64,000 bases of DNA from Gonapodya prolifera JEL478 (GCA_001574975.1 KQ965837.1:1-64000), one strand, 5' to 3'. Positions 35,423 through 46,642 are shown, numbered from the stretch's first letter. Made by a program: numbers and translations. Notes: generated by a model from the sequence alone, not told the origin.

Positions 35423-35782
35423 ATGGCCACGTCAAGCGCACCGCCATCCCCAACATACGTCGCGCTCTCAACGCCCGCATACCACGAACCCGCCGTGCGC
35501 CACAACGCACAGGTCATCGCACAGCTCCGGTCCTCCGTGGCGGGTGTGCTCGGCATCGCGGCTGGAATCCTCAACCTCACAGGGTTCGCCGGGTTCGCAT
35601 ACTATCTCGTGGCGTCCGTTCTTGTCGGCGGGCTCATACTGGCGCTCATGGCGGGAGGGAAGGCGGACGTGTATTTCACCGACTGGTCGGGGTACTGGAT
35701 CGGCGACGTCGGCGGGAACGCTCTGTCGTTTGTGATGTTTTGGACATTGGCGTATTCTGTCGTGCATATCTACGACCTGTAA
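35423..35782 (+). CDS. EMC6: ER membrane protein complex subunit 6
   Basis: Intronless, 119 codons, close to the family length. The product has the Rab5ip/EMC6 pattern: HNAQVIAQLRSSVAGVLGIA, GILNLTGFAGFAYYLVASV, then DWSGYWIGDVGGNALSFVMF and a final hydrophobic segment. EMC6 is one of the core membrane subunits of the EMC insertase, which places tail-anchored and polytopic proteins into the ER. The start at 35423 was preferred over the upstream in-frame ATG at 35321 because the latter falls inside the RRP3 coding region. Confidence 0.88.
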   Translation: MATSSAPPSPTYVALSTPAYHEPAVRHNAQVIAQLRSSVAGVLGIAAGILNLTGFAGFAYYLVASVLVGGLILALMAGGKADVYFTDWSGYWIGDVGGNALSFVMFWTLAYSVVHIYDL

Positions 35783-36416
35783 GCTGGGCGGCCGGTGGTC
35801 ACGGAGTTGGTTCGTTGGTAATGTCGGAGGACAACCCGGCGGCATGCATTATGTCGTTGAACTGAACCGAATCCGAAAACTGATACGAGGTGGACGTTTT
35901 TCATGACTCCTAACTATGATGAGAAAGGGTTCTGGAGTCTTCTTTGAATGTAAAAGTGACTTCTGTTCCGTTGTACATGTAAAATAAACATTGACTGATG
36001 GCTGACACTGGCCTCCACAGTGCATAAACGTTTGACCCTACCCCGGAGTCCCGCTTACTCGTGGATCTCGACCGTCCAAGGTTGCTCAATACACGTCCCC
36101 ATCACGATCGTGTGCGTGTCTCTGTGCCTCGAGACAGTTGAAGTGGAAATGACAGTGCGTGCGAATCGAATCGCCTATCCGTGAGATGAAAAGAAGTTGG
36201 ATGCTGTGTCTGAAGCTTGTCATATGATCCACGCTGACCGCGTCCGGAACCATCAAAGCCAAACCGAGACCGTCCTACTCTGACCTCATGCTTAACTATA
36301 TCAAACGACCCCTGGTAGAAGGCAAAAATCAAAACCGAACAACAGCAACAAAAGAAAGGACAGAATCAACCGGTTCTGCGGTGAACCCGGGCTGTCAAAA
36401 AGCGAACCATCCGACA
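35783..36416. other. Intergenic, no gene recognised
   Basis: Three-prime flank of EMC6. No frame with recognisable content. Confidence 0.4.
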
Positions 36417-37253
36417 TCGTCTCTCATGTTCAGTTGTGCGCACATCGAAGTGCAAAGCCGCCCCTGCGACTGCGTTCCGCGCGACGCCGCCTTGAAGACC
36501 CGGATGTCCTGCTCGGTCTCGCGTGAGGTCCCGTCCAACTCGCCGTGGAGATTGCCCAGTCCATGTGCTGCACACGCCAGTGCAACGCCGCACTCATGGA
36601 AGTCCTCAAGGAGATCTTCGCCTGCAGGCGTGCCATCGTTGGGGGATGCGATATACCCGAAGGGCGGCCGTACCCACAAGACATCACGTTCTGCCTGCAC
36701 GCACCGCGGTTCCTCGGCTCCACGCCAATCGTGCGGATGCTCGCCAAGTGCATTACCTGCGCGGCAAGGATGGCGCCCGCGATTGACATGAACAGTGTCA
36801 AGATGTCTCCGAAAGTCGCCAAAGCGTTCATCCTGCCCGAGGGCGCGACCCACTTCTCGGACGCCATGGCCCACTACACGGCGATCCTCACGCCCATCAT
36901 CAACTCCAACCCCTCGGTCGTCCCACACCTCCCTGACACAGAACCCGACTTTCTTCCGTCCCTTCAAGCCTTCATCACCTTGCAACTCACCTGGCAAGAC
37001 CCACAACCCCCTCTTCTCCGAGAGCGTCACCGACATGCCGCTGTCTCTCTTCCACATTATCTGCACTATGCCCGCGCCCACCACGCTTTCCGTCTGCCTC
37101 GAGACAGTGTACGCCGGTGTGCGCGCCAACACGGATCTGATGCGCCTTGTGGTGGCACCCTCGCTCGTGCCGGAGAAGCATAAAGGTGTTTTGTGGCGTC
37201 GAGATCATGCCCATGCCCGAAAACGTCGGATTGGGAACGAAGTGGTCGTCTGA
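36417..37253 (+). pseudogene. Hypothetical protein, frame-disrupted
   Basis: An open stretch from 36545 reads MEIAQSMCCTRQCNAALMEV, IVGGCDIPEGRPYPQDITFC, ILPEGATHFSDAMAHY and DTEPDFLPSLQAF. A second frame continues ESVTDMPLSLFHIICTMPAP, LETVYAGVRANTDLMRLVV to 37253. The two parts read as one protein only with a frame change near 36980. Upstream, RRLEDPDVLLGLA is separated from it by a stop. I do not recognise the family. The consistent protein-like composition on both sides suggests a formerly intact gene. Confidence 0.4.
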
Positions 37254-37654
37254 CACGTGTTTGTGGGACGGCGCGCTAATTAACAAAGCTGTGTGAACCT
37301 TGCTGGCTAGACAAGCTCATTGAGGAGTATTCGGCGTTAAATTAATCGATTGCAAGCTGTGAATTATGTAACTTCTTGATAGCGTTACACTATTTTGGCT
37401 GAATATATGCCACCTGGTCGAAACAGGCGAGATAATAATGTCCGATAATCACTTTCGAATCATTCGAGGCTTGACCGTACGCACGGTGAATAGCGCCAAG
37501 GAGGTGATTCCCACGCTCAAAATAGCATCTGTGACTGCTGCACTGTCGTGCTAAGCTGTGCTAGACACAAGTGTCCGTATGGGTGGGTGGTGACCTCCCT
37601 CACAACTAAATCGGCAACGACCACTTCCACAGAAACTCCGACCGCACGGCGCTG
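37254..37654. other. Intergenic, no gene recognised
   Basis: AT-rich; nothing supported. Confidence 0.35.
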
Positions 37655-38632
37655 CTCGATGGATCTGCCTCGCAGAACTCCGTCGCATCGTGACCATTCC
37701 TTCGGTGTGGAAGCGCCTGGGCTTTACAGACTTTTCACTAGGCGTTGCGGATCACCAATACATCGCATGCGTGTCCCAAATCGCCCGGTGGATCGCGCGA
37801 TCCTTGAGTTGCGATATTGGGATTGCACGGCTGCATGCGATGGGTGGAGATAAGGTTTGACGGGTCTCCGGTATCCAGCTATACCGCGTTTGCGGCAATG
37901 CAGCTGCCGTGCATTAGGCTGTTGGCGTTTCGGGACTGCGAGAATGATGAACTCGTCGACCTCAAAACTTCGATGGGAAAATGCATGCTCGCCCCCGGTT
38001 TGGCAACGCGTTGGAACTGCGAATCGCCGTTGGAGTTCACTGACTTCACCAACTGTGACGGTTGGGCTTCAGGAGACGCAGATGTTCGGAGTGACGTTAT
38101 AACGGTCTTGTACTGGTTGAGTCGTATATTTCCAAATATCGCCACCAAACCAGCCCTTTGCACACACTGTGACGGCTACTGGGCGAGGGCGTTTCCTGCT
38201 GCAGATTGTCCCGATGAACTCGCCGATAGAAAGTTTCATCTGACCGATCCTTCAGCAGTTGAGTTGTCAAAGTTGTTGTGCTGGGAGCACTTGCAAGAAG
38301 CCACATGCGAATTTTGTGGTGTAGGTTTGGGAGTATCTGTCGGCAAGGATGAGGGCGAGACAGAGGTTACATCAGTTGTGGAAATGGAGTGTCCAGAAGA
38401 GGATAGCTTGGAGAGACGTTCAGCGAGGACATGCGGCTCACAGGACTGTAAAAGGTCAGCTCGCCGCTCCTGCAGGGTGGACGGATGTAAAGCTATCATT
38501 TGCCGGACCTGTGCAAATAAGTGGGACCCGGAGTGTTGTTGGACAATGGGTGTGGAACCCGCAGCACCCGCCGACTACGAAGGGGTACACTGTACGCTGT
38601 GTGGTACTTCACACTGTATGCTTTATAGATAG
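37655..38632 (+). CDS. F-box-like protein with C-terminal cysteine-rich module
   Basis: The main open frame runs 37817-38632. Before it, another frame reads LAELRRIVTIPSVWKRLGFT and HQYIACVSQIARWIARSL, which resembles the post-F-box part of agaricomycete F-box proteins and would need a one-base frame change or an intron to join. The main frame gives RWVEIRFDGSPVSSY and CIRLLAFRDCENDELVDLKT, then a Cys-rich end: ALCTHCDGYW, VELSKLLCWEHLQEATCEFC, VTSVVEMEC, ARTCGSQDCKRSARRSCRVD, GCKAIICRTCA, PECCWT and HCTLCGTSHC. The many CxxC pairs suggest zinc binding. This is the best-preserved of three copies of the module in the window. Function unknown. Confidence 0.5.
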
Positions 38633-39004
38633 CCTCTGGGAAATCCGGGGTGAAGTTGGGAAGTCTTTTATCGTAGATCAAAATTAACAATTATTGACAT
38701 CAACCAGCGGAGAGACGTGACTTAGAGTGGAGTGCGCAACTATTTGGTTATACGTAGGATCTGTAGTTGCCGTGTTTCACTCATAAAAATAGGATTTTTC
38801 GATGATATTTGATGACTGATACCTTCACGACCTGGAACGGCATTCCGGCCCATTTTCCTCTTTAGAGTAATGTCTTATCAGCCTTCGATCCTGGCTCCCC
38901 TTCCTTTGGTTCAGTGGACCACTCTCTGAGAGCTTCAACGCATTGGAAGAACTACACTAATAGGCGATATCGTAAGTCTCAGAAACATAGTCCCCATTAA
39001 CCCC
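38633..39004. other. Convergent intergenic region
   Basis: Shared 3' flank of two convergent genes. Nothing further is seen. Confidence 0.4.
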
Positions 39005-40389
39005 TCAGACTTCCACCACCCGAGGTTGCGTTCCATCCAACTCGTACAAATCTCCCACAACAAGCGTGTATCCACGACCGATCTCCTCAAAGAATCTCTT
39101 CCACCCAGGTCTTGGCGAGTCAGCACACTTAATAGAGACCAAACCGGGCCCTTCAAACCGAAGAACACGCAGCGAGGACGGGAAGGCTTGCAGTGTATCC
39201 CGAAACACGCGGATTATGTCGTCAAGATGGGTGACGCACAGGGATATTTGTAGATTTGCTGGAAGTTTGAGCACAAGCACAAGCAGTGACGGAAACACCC
39301 TGGCGATACGAGATAGTCCTGTCAAAGTGGTCTCTACAGATGTATTACTGTCTGGTCCGTAATCGAGAATGAGATTGTGTGCCAGCGTAGCGCGCACGAC
39401 GGTGATGCCAGGGTAGGACTCTGCACCATCGCCAAGACACGATTCCCCAACGGCTTCAAGTCCAAAGTCACCGATTGTGGTCAGATTTGGGAACGCGGGT
39501 ACGATCTGCCCGAGGAGAAACTGCAAATCGAACCCATATGGGCTGAATCCACTGAGGTTTGTGCAAAACTCGGCGTAGAACGATGTTAAGCTTGCTGGCA
39601 TGAGTAGATCCTCCAGTCCCGCTAAAATATGACCAGCCCAGTAGTAGGTATGGTGGAGCGCGTCTTCGTCTCGTATGCGTGTCACTTCGCTTTGTGTTGG
39701 TCTTAAATGGAGTGACCTGAGACTCGGGAACATCTCAAGGGCGCTGAGAACAGCAGAAGTCCACGAGTCTTTGTCGTAGTGTACGGTGACGGCAGTCACA
39801 CTTGTTGCGTCCTCGTACGCCACAGGTCTTCTCCCAAGCTGGGCGCCCTGCTCTTCAAGAATTGCCATCTGCGAAGGTCTCCACCCATGAGCTCCACATC
39901 ACGAGTGCACTTTATTAGCGCAGGGTACGTTCGAAAAGGGTCTGGAGGTTCGTAGGTGTTGGCAATGTACAGCGCCATGCTTTGGGCGACCACCCTCAGG
40001 TTACCAACGAGGCCTATTGAGTGCTCGAGGTTCCTTAGATATTGCTCAGTGTCCGTTCCACCAAGGTTAGTCCAAAAGTTTGATGTTCCCACCACGGTGA
40101 CAGTTCCTGCGATCCAAATTGGGTTGTTCAAAACATTTCCTGGGAGATCCCATCCGTCCCACCGCTGAAACATCCGCAACGGACGCATGGATTGTACACG
40201 GCCCTGTTCCACGCTCGTTGCCTCGAGCCATACTGCGTGGAGGTTCAGTACGGTACGTCCCTCCCGCAACCGTGTTATTGAGGCCAGTTGCCGCCAGACA
40301 CGACACACCCTCATCGCGGCGTCTAGCAACGTTCGAGGAGAAAGGAAGACGAACGTGCGCTGGATGATTTCGGGAGGCAGCGTCTCCAT
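39005..40389 (-). CDS. F-box protein
   Basis: The start METLPPEIIQRTFVFLSPRT with RVCRVWRQLA is a clear F-box, which would bind Skp1 in an SCF ligase. Later text (ALEMFPSLRSLHLRPTQ, IVPAFPNLTTIGDFGLEAVG, RVFPSLLVLVLKLPANLQ) has leucine-rich-repeat-like spacing. The second half (39868-39005) is in another frame. The switch lies at GACCTTCGCAG|ATGGCAATTC, which looks like an acceptor, but I found no donor giving the right phase, so an intron, a frameshift or a sequence error are all possible. The target is unknown. Confidence 0.65.
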
Positions 40390-40741
40390 TTCGAATTGAG
40401 GGTTTGTTCACCAGGGTTCGCTCGGACGAAAGAAACAAACTCAATACATCGCAAGTTTCTACGCCCTTTTTGCACTCACAAAAGCCCCTCCATGTCACTA
40501 CAATGCGCCATTAAAAAAAAAAGAAGTTAAGTCGCCTTTTACGTCTGGAAATTGGATTTCTTCAAGTCCAATATACAACTTCGATATGGTGATTACTCAG
40601 AAGCAGAATTAGATGTCAAAACGCTACAATAATACAACAACAACACCCCAACTCTCCCATGCCAGCCATCTTTCCTCCACCCTCCATAATGCTCGCCGCG
40701 CCAGCGGCCTCGAGTCCCTGTTCTTGCTCTCCGCTCTCCCT
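40390..40741. other. Intergenic, no gene recognised
   Basis: Contains the A-run near 40514. It is the F-box promoter side on one hand and FET3 3' flank on the other. Confidence 0.4.
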
Positions 40742-43476
40742 CTACTTCTTCTCCTCCGAAGGCCCCTTACTGAACAGCTTCTTCGCCCTGTCCCACTTGG
40801 ACCCCTTCTGGGCCTTGAGCGCCATGGCGGCGGCCACTTCCAGCTCAAGCTCGTCCTCGTCCAGACCGCCGCCGAGCGGGTACCATGCGACGGCGATGAT
40901 GCCCATGATTGCGGCGACGACGCAGAAGGCGAGGGCGGCGATGCCCTTGGGGTGGAACCCGAGGTCCTGGACGTAGGGGCCGAACGAGTAGGCGCCGAAA
41001 TCCTGTACCAAACCAACGTCGTGTCAACATTCACAGCCCCATCACAGGAACACCAGCACTCCAACTCACAGTCGTCGAGTTCTTCCCGCCCGCATTCCCG
41101 GTGGTCGAGATGCCCAGCGCGGAGCACTGGTCGTTGAGGGCCTTGGGCGCGCCCGAGGCGAGTTTCTGGATCGCGTCGGGGGCTTCGATGAAGGTGGCGG
41201 CGAGGCCGGATTCGAGATGCCATTCGATGTGGCAGTGGAACCTGGTATGTTCAATTGCCGGGTGAATACGGCTGCGTGGTAGCTCGTCAAAGATCAACAT
41301 TACTCACAACCACGCTCCGGGGTTATCGGCCCTGAACCTAATCGTCCTAGACCCACCAGGGGGCACCATGATGGTGTCTCTTCGCATGGGGTTGGACAGG
41401 CCCTCGTTGACGGGGGGGTTGTCCATGGGGTCCTCCGAGGACACGTTCATGCTCGTGCCGACGATTTGGAACTTGTGCCCGTGCAAGTGGAAGGGGTGGT
41501 ATCCGGCGTCGGTGTTCACGATTACGCTGGGGTGGGTGTGGAGGGGGTCGGTTAGAGTGAAGGGAGGGGAAAGGATGGCGAAGCGGAGGAACTCACAGCT
41601 CGACATTCTGCCCGCTCTGCAACAAATACGAGTTCGTCTGCCCGTACACATCCATGCTCTGCGCCTGCGCGCCCATACTGCTCGCCGTCAACAAGCTCGG
41701 CGTGATTGGCTGGATATACGTGACGAGGTTAAAGAAGGCCCTGTTAGTCCCGTCGTCCGAGGTGTCGAAGTAGGCCTCCAAGGTGTAGCTCGTGTCGGCG
41801 GCGGCTTCGGCCTCCTTGAGGATGGGCACGAGGTCGGCGTCGGGGAATTCGGCGTACTCGTCGGTGGTGGTTTCGTCGGCGGTGGGGAAGGTCTCGTTGT
41901 AGACGATGGTAGAGGTGATGTCTTGTGGGATGGGGTGGGGGTGGGGTTAGACGGGGAATGAGAAAGGACAGGCAAGAGCGGGTGACTAACTGAGAACCAA
42001 GTCGTCAGGAACAGCGTCGAACATGTCCGGGTTCATGTTGGCGTGGAACAAAAAGTTGCTCTTGGTATCATTCAGCGCCGTGACGAGGATCGACACGCGC
42101 TGCGCCACGGAAAGCGTGACTTGGTCGATGGGGTACCCTTCGGTGTCGGTGCCGTCGACTTCGATCACGGTCATGTTGTGTCCGTCGAGCCAGACGTGGA
42201 ACATTGCTAAGATTGCCCCACACACAATCACACAACCCAATGTCCCAATGTTAGCACGATACTTCTTATTCGAATTGCAAAATAAGAGCACGTACCCAAA
42301 GCCGACATGTTAATAATCCGCAACCGGTACGTCTTGCCAGCCTTGAATGCGATCGTCGAATTCTCGTTGAATCCCTCCACGTACGATCCGTTGTGCCCGA
42401 TTTGGATGATGGCCGATTTCGGGACGGGTTCCGCGCCGGCTGGAGGTGGTGGAGGGTTTGGTCAGCGCATCGGACTCATGTGGCAAGAGAGTATTCCACT
42501 CGGCGGGTATATTCGCCTCCTGCAGAGAGCCCTCGGTCAGCGCCTTGCGGCGCTTAGGCCTCGGCCTTTCTACTCACTCGGATTCGCCTCGCTCAAAAAC
42601 TGCCCCAACAGCACACGATGCTGATCATGGTACCAATCATACAGAGCCACCACGTACTCATCATCATACTTGTGCACTTCGGGCGTGTTGTGGATGATCA
42701 GTGGGGCGCGTAAGCCATCTACGTATTGGCCCAGGGAGTGCCCGTGGTACCAGTATGTTCCTGTCTGGCCCGCAGTTTTGGTGTCGATCACGTAGTCGTA
42801 GGTCGCGTTGGGGGGGATGCCGCTGTGTGGTTCGAAGGGTAGATGACACGTACAGTCAGGAATGAAATAATACATAACTGGCCGAAATGAATTTGGCAAA
42901 GTGCGAGCCCCACCATTGTGTCACCCCGACGGCGCCGTCATACCACGAGGTCTTGTTGAAGAACATGCCGTGGTGGTGGACAGCGGTGATGGTGTCGCCG
43001 AGACCGTTTTTCTGGAGGAAGAAGAGAAGGTTCCATCATGTCAGTACAGCAAAAACTGTGACCACCCGAAAGGAGTATTCCGCTCCGCGGGTAATTTGCC
43101 TCCGGTCGTCAGCCAACCCAAGGCCTCGGATCCGCTCCACGAAAGAGTCCTCGGTCAGCGCCTAACGGGGCTTAGGCCTCGGACCGCTTGGTCCGTGCTC
43201 CTCACCCAAGACCTCACTTCGGTCCTACGGCCTTCGGCCTCCGTCGCTCGCGAGACTCACCACATGGGCAATCAATGTATCATTGGCGTTGATCTCAATA
43301 ATGGGCGGTGGCCATGTCCCATTGACGCCAATGACCCTTCGCTCAAACAGACCATCGGGGTTGGCGCGGGCGTACGTGACGGTGTACCATATCTCTTTCG
43401 TAGCAGCGAGGGCGGAGGTGGCGAGAGTTGCGATGAGAGCAGCCGACGCTGCGATGTGTCGGAATGTTCGCGGCAT
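40742..43476 (-). CDS. FET3: Iron transport multicopper oxidase (ferroxidase) Fet3
   Basis: A signal peptide (AASAALIATLATSALA) is followed by three cupredoxin domains. Copper motifs: ITAVHHHGMFFN, TYWYHGHSLGQYVDG, YHPFHLHGHKFQIVG and FHCHIEWHLESGL, so T1, T2 and T3 sites are complete. After them a membrane segment (IAALAFCVVAAIMGIIAVAW) and a Lys-rich cytosolic tail end at 40742. The single C-terminal helix and the divergent FTR1 neighbour separate it from laccases. It oxidises Fe(II) to Fe(III) for the permease at the plasma membrane. Exon 1 is 43476-43261, exon 2 is 43011-42914, exon 3 begins at 42822. Introns 43012-43260 and about 42441-42578 carry a shared repeat element. Confidence 0.93.
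42441..42578 (-). repeat. Introner-like element in a FET3 intron
   Basis: On the coding strand the intron holds CCGAGGCCTAAGCGCCGCAA leading to GGCGCTGACCGAGG (34-bp core at 42531-42564), with perfect stem AGCGCC/GGCGCT. Downstream lies GGAGGCGAATATACCCGCC and GAATACTC (42489-42520). Both blocks recur in FET3 intron 1, and the core also recurs in FTR1 intron 2. All are in transcription orientation. Confidence 0.65.
43012..43260 (-). repeat. Introner-like element in FET3 intron 1
   Basis: The 34-bp core at 43149-43182 reads CCGAGGCCTAAGCCCCGTTA leading to GGCGCTGACCGAGG on the coding strand. The second block, GGAGGCAAATTACCCGCGGA and GAATACTCC, is at 43073-43103. At 249 bp the intron is several times longer than most in the window, and most of it is element sequence rather than ordinary intron. 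Confidence 0.65.
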
Positions 43477-43908
43477 GGCTGATGGTGAGGGAAGATCGTA
43501 GGAGGGGTGAGATCGAGGACGGAGCAAGGGATGGCAGAGAGGATGAGCGTGTGATGTCCCGTCCCTTCGCCCGGGCGAGTCCCCCTACTTACCAGTCGAC
43601 CTGAATAAACTCCGCAGATGGCCGTTGTCTTTTCTCCTGCACTATGTAACAAGCAATCGCGTAGGGACGCCAAGGCCCGTGACGGCCCCTCCCTGCGCGC
43701 TTTTTGCCACTGCCACTCCTCCCTCACCCCGCACCCCTGCGTCCTGTCTTGGCGCGGAGGTACGCTCCCATTGGCCAGCACCCCGCTGCGAGGATCTACG
43801 GTGCTGATCTGCAAAGATCCGGCGTCCTGTTCCGTCTTGGCGCAAAGATTAATCGAAGAAGAAAACAGCGAGGACTTGCCATCGGTAGACTCCGCGCACT
43901 CACCAGCC
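43477..43908. promoter_or_regulatory. Shared divergent promoter of FET3 and FTR1
   Basis: 432 bp lie between the two start codons, which fits joint control by iron. I looked for the GATA-factor iron repressor site ATCWGATAA of ascomycetes and found no perfect copy. Confidence 0.6.
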
Positions 43909-45993
43909 ATGGGCTCTCTCTTCTCCGTGCCGAGTGCGTTGTGCCACCACTGCCTCTCCCCCGCCTCGTGCTAACAACCATCCCCCTCCCCTCCGCGCCC
44001 TCCGTCCCACCCTCTCGCAGTTTTCTTCGTCGTCTTCCGCGAAACCCTCGAGGCATCAATCATCATCTCCATCCTCCTCGCCCTCGCGAACCAGCTCGTC
44101 GGGTCAAATGTCGCCTCCGCACTCGATCCCAAGGTCGTCGCTGACATCAAGCCAGAAACACCACCCGATACTTCCGGTACAGAAGTAGAGGCCCTCGCCG
44201 ACGATGCCTCAAAGACCGTCGTGAAGGACGGGTCCGACACCTCGTCCCAGACCGCGGCTGCTGCCGACGCCGTCCTGCTGAGGAGGTTGAAGATTCAGAT
44301 CTTCGCTGGGGCGTTCACTGGTCTTTTCATTGCCTTTTGCATGTGAGTTTGACAGACGGAACGGACCGAGGCGGAGCCGAGTGTGCAGTCGACTTGCGAG
44401 GGGGAGTACGAAGCACGGAAGATCGAGCACCGAGGCATAAGCGCCGCTGGGCGATGACCGAGGAGTCCGCCGAAGGCGAATGATCCACGCGAAGCGCGCA
44501 TGGTACAGCGAGGAGCGTATATTCTCGCCGGAAGCCCATGTCGTAACACCGTATTCACCCTCCGTCACCCCTCCGTTCCGTCACCCCACAGCGGTGCCGC
44601 CTTCCTCGCCGTCTTCTACCTCGAAGTGAACGACCTGTGGGGCGCCGCCGAGGACTTGTGGGAGGGCATCTTCTCGCTCGTCGCGAGTTTCCTCATTTGT
44701 ACGTTGTGCGCTCGTTTGCTTTGGTTTCGCTTCGTTCTTGGTTCTCATTGCTAACTGTATGGTCCTTCCCCTCTCCCCTCCGTTCTCTACGTCCCGCTTC
44801 GCTCCACGCTCACAGGGGTCATGGGCCTGACCATGCTCCGCATGGATCGCGCCAAAATCAAATGGCGCATCAAGCTCCGCAAGGCCTTTGCCGCCAAAAC
44901 TGGAGCTGAAGGTGTGTAGTTGGGATCGGCATCGGCATCGCAGTTTAGAAACCCATGAAGCATGCCAATCAAACTCTATACTCTCCACCCCCCCACCCCC
45001 GTCCCCAACCTCCCCAGCCGGAACCGAGAAAATCAAATCCTCCCGCTCATCCAAATACGCTCTCTTCCTGCTCCCCTGCATCACAGTCCTGCGCGAGGGT
45101 CTCGAAGCCGTGGTCTTCGTCGGCGGCGTGTCCCTCGGCCAGTCGGCGAGTTCGATCCCGATTGCCGCGATTGTCGGGGCCGTGTGTGGGCTGCTGATTG
45201 GATTCTTCATTTATAAGTCGTCGAGCAGGTTGAGTAAGTCGTCGTCTCGGTTCTTTTCTCCCTTGCCCCCCCTCTGCAAACCCATAACTAACCACCACCC
45301 CCCACTCCACAGACCTCTCGATCTTCCTCGTCGTCTCGACCGCCCTCCTCCTCCTCCTCGGCGCCGGCCTGTTCTCCAAAGCCATCGGCGACTTCGAGCG
45401 CTACAAGTACAACTCCATGGTTGGCGCGGACGTGGCCGAGGCTGGGGACGGGCCGGGGAGTTATAGCGTGCATGGGAATGTGTGGCAGTGAGTTGAGGGA
45501 GGCGGTGCTCCCCCCGAGGGGGTTGGGGGTTGCGGGGGAAGCCAACCCGAGGCCTGTTTGGCGGAGGCGAATGATCCGATCCCTTTACTGACGGTTTTTA
45601 TTTTTGTGACAGCTTGAACTGCTGCAACCCCGAGAATAAGACGGGCTCGTACGGCTGGGCCGTGTTCAACGCCGTGCTTGGGTGGACGCACAACGCTACC
45701 AGTGAGTTCTCTCTCCCTCCTCGTTTGGTCTGCTTATTATGCTCATGACCACTCCCCCCCCCCCCTCCCATCCCCCCCCCCAACCCACCCCCACCCCCAC
45801 AGTCGGCTCTATCCTCTCCTACATCTTGTACTGGCTCTCCGTCGTGGTCGCGCTCGTATACATGAAATGGTCCGAGGGCCGGTTCGTCCTGTTCGGGTAC
45901 GCCAGCCCGGCGTGGCAGAGGAGGCAGGAGATGCGCGCGAAGAAGATAGTCGAGAATGGGGCCGGGAGCAGTGTCGAGACTGTGGGGGTGTAG
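43909..45993 (+). CDS. FTR1: High-affinity iron permease Ftr1
   Basis: Eight exons: 43909-43933, 44021-44342, 44592-44698, 44816-44911, 45018-45233, 45313-45487, 45613-45701, 45803-45993. Splicing gives MGSLFSVPIFFVVFRETLEA, with the first iron motif RETLE; the second is REGLE in ITVLREGLEAVVFVGG. Seven-odd membrane helices include FAGAFTGLFIAFC, FSLVASFLI and IGSILSYILYWLSVVVALVY. Between helices 1 and 2 lies a long acidic Ser/Ala-rich loop. It passes Fe(III) produced by Fet3 into the cell, the two forming one complex. The gene starts 432 bp from FET3 in divergent orientation. Intron 2 (44343-44591) and possibly intron 6 carry the repeat also found in FET3 introns. Confidence 0.94.
44343..44591 (+). 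repeat. Introner-like element in FTR1 intron 2
   Basis: The 34-bp core at 44430-44463 reads CCGAGGCATAAGCGCCGCTG leading to GGCGATGACCGAGG, matching both FET3 copies at all but a few positions. It is followed by GAAGGCGAATGATCC. It is on the plus strand, that is, the coding strand of FTR1. A weaker relative (GGAGGCGAATGATCC, 45563-45577) lies in FTR1 intron 6. Confidence 0.6.
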
Positions 45994-46642
45994 GGGTTGG
46001 GCGTGGGACTGGCTGGACTTTTTCGGCAGGGGAGAGCAGTGAGCGGAGAGCGGCGAAGGGGAGAGGGGTAGGGGAGGGAGAGGAGATGGTTGTATGACTT
46101 AATTTGTAATTGGCACTCATTGTTGGTTAATGCGTTCGAGTGTAACACGCCTTTTTGTTGCAAAGAATGAGATGTGGTCGTGTCTGTAAACGAATAGTGG
46201 AACTGGCGATGAGATGATGTTATCAGGGGGAATGCCGTCAACCTTGCCATCCCTGTCATTATTATGGGGGTGTGTAGCGAGGAGCGTACCGATGTGAGTC
46301 CACGGGTTTTAGCTTCACCCGCCGGGGACAAGTCAATGTGCAAAAACCGTTTCACCGAGCGTGGAATATAAGATTACGGTGCTGCACACGAACGGAAAGA
46401 CGGATCATCAATGCCAGAGCGGAAATCAAATCTCAACATCGTGCTCGGGTGCGCATCTTGTAATCGCTTCTTCCGAGGATCCTCTGGCGGTGACGTGATT
46501 CTCACCACTTGTTCGGATTGGACACAACCGGAACAGATGCATGACTTTCGTAAGACAAACTGCAACAGACTCCGACAGCGGTCGGAGGATGGACACTCCG
46601 GGGGGGACAAGCTGGATCCAAACATAACAATTACAAAGTCGT
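45994..46642. other. Intergenic, no gene recognised
   Basis: FTR1 3' flank, then AT-richer sequence. Nothing supported. Confidence 0.4.

Noticed and set aside
40624-41223. Minus-strand 199-codon frame overlapping the FET3 tail
   Set aside because: It is a shadow in another frame; the FET3 exons with HCHIEWH and the membrane helix explain the region.
43272-43910. Minus-strand frame of 212 codons across the FET3/FTR1 promoter
   Set aside because: It overlaps FET3 exon 1 in another frame and the promoter, and shows no domain or splice support.
45750-45802. C-rich tract as a possible microsatellite or G-quadruplex element
   Set aside because: It is the polypyrimidine part of FTR1 intron 7 directly before the acceptor; no need for another explanation.
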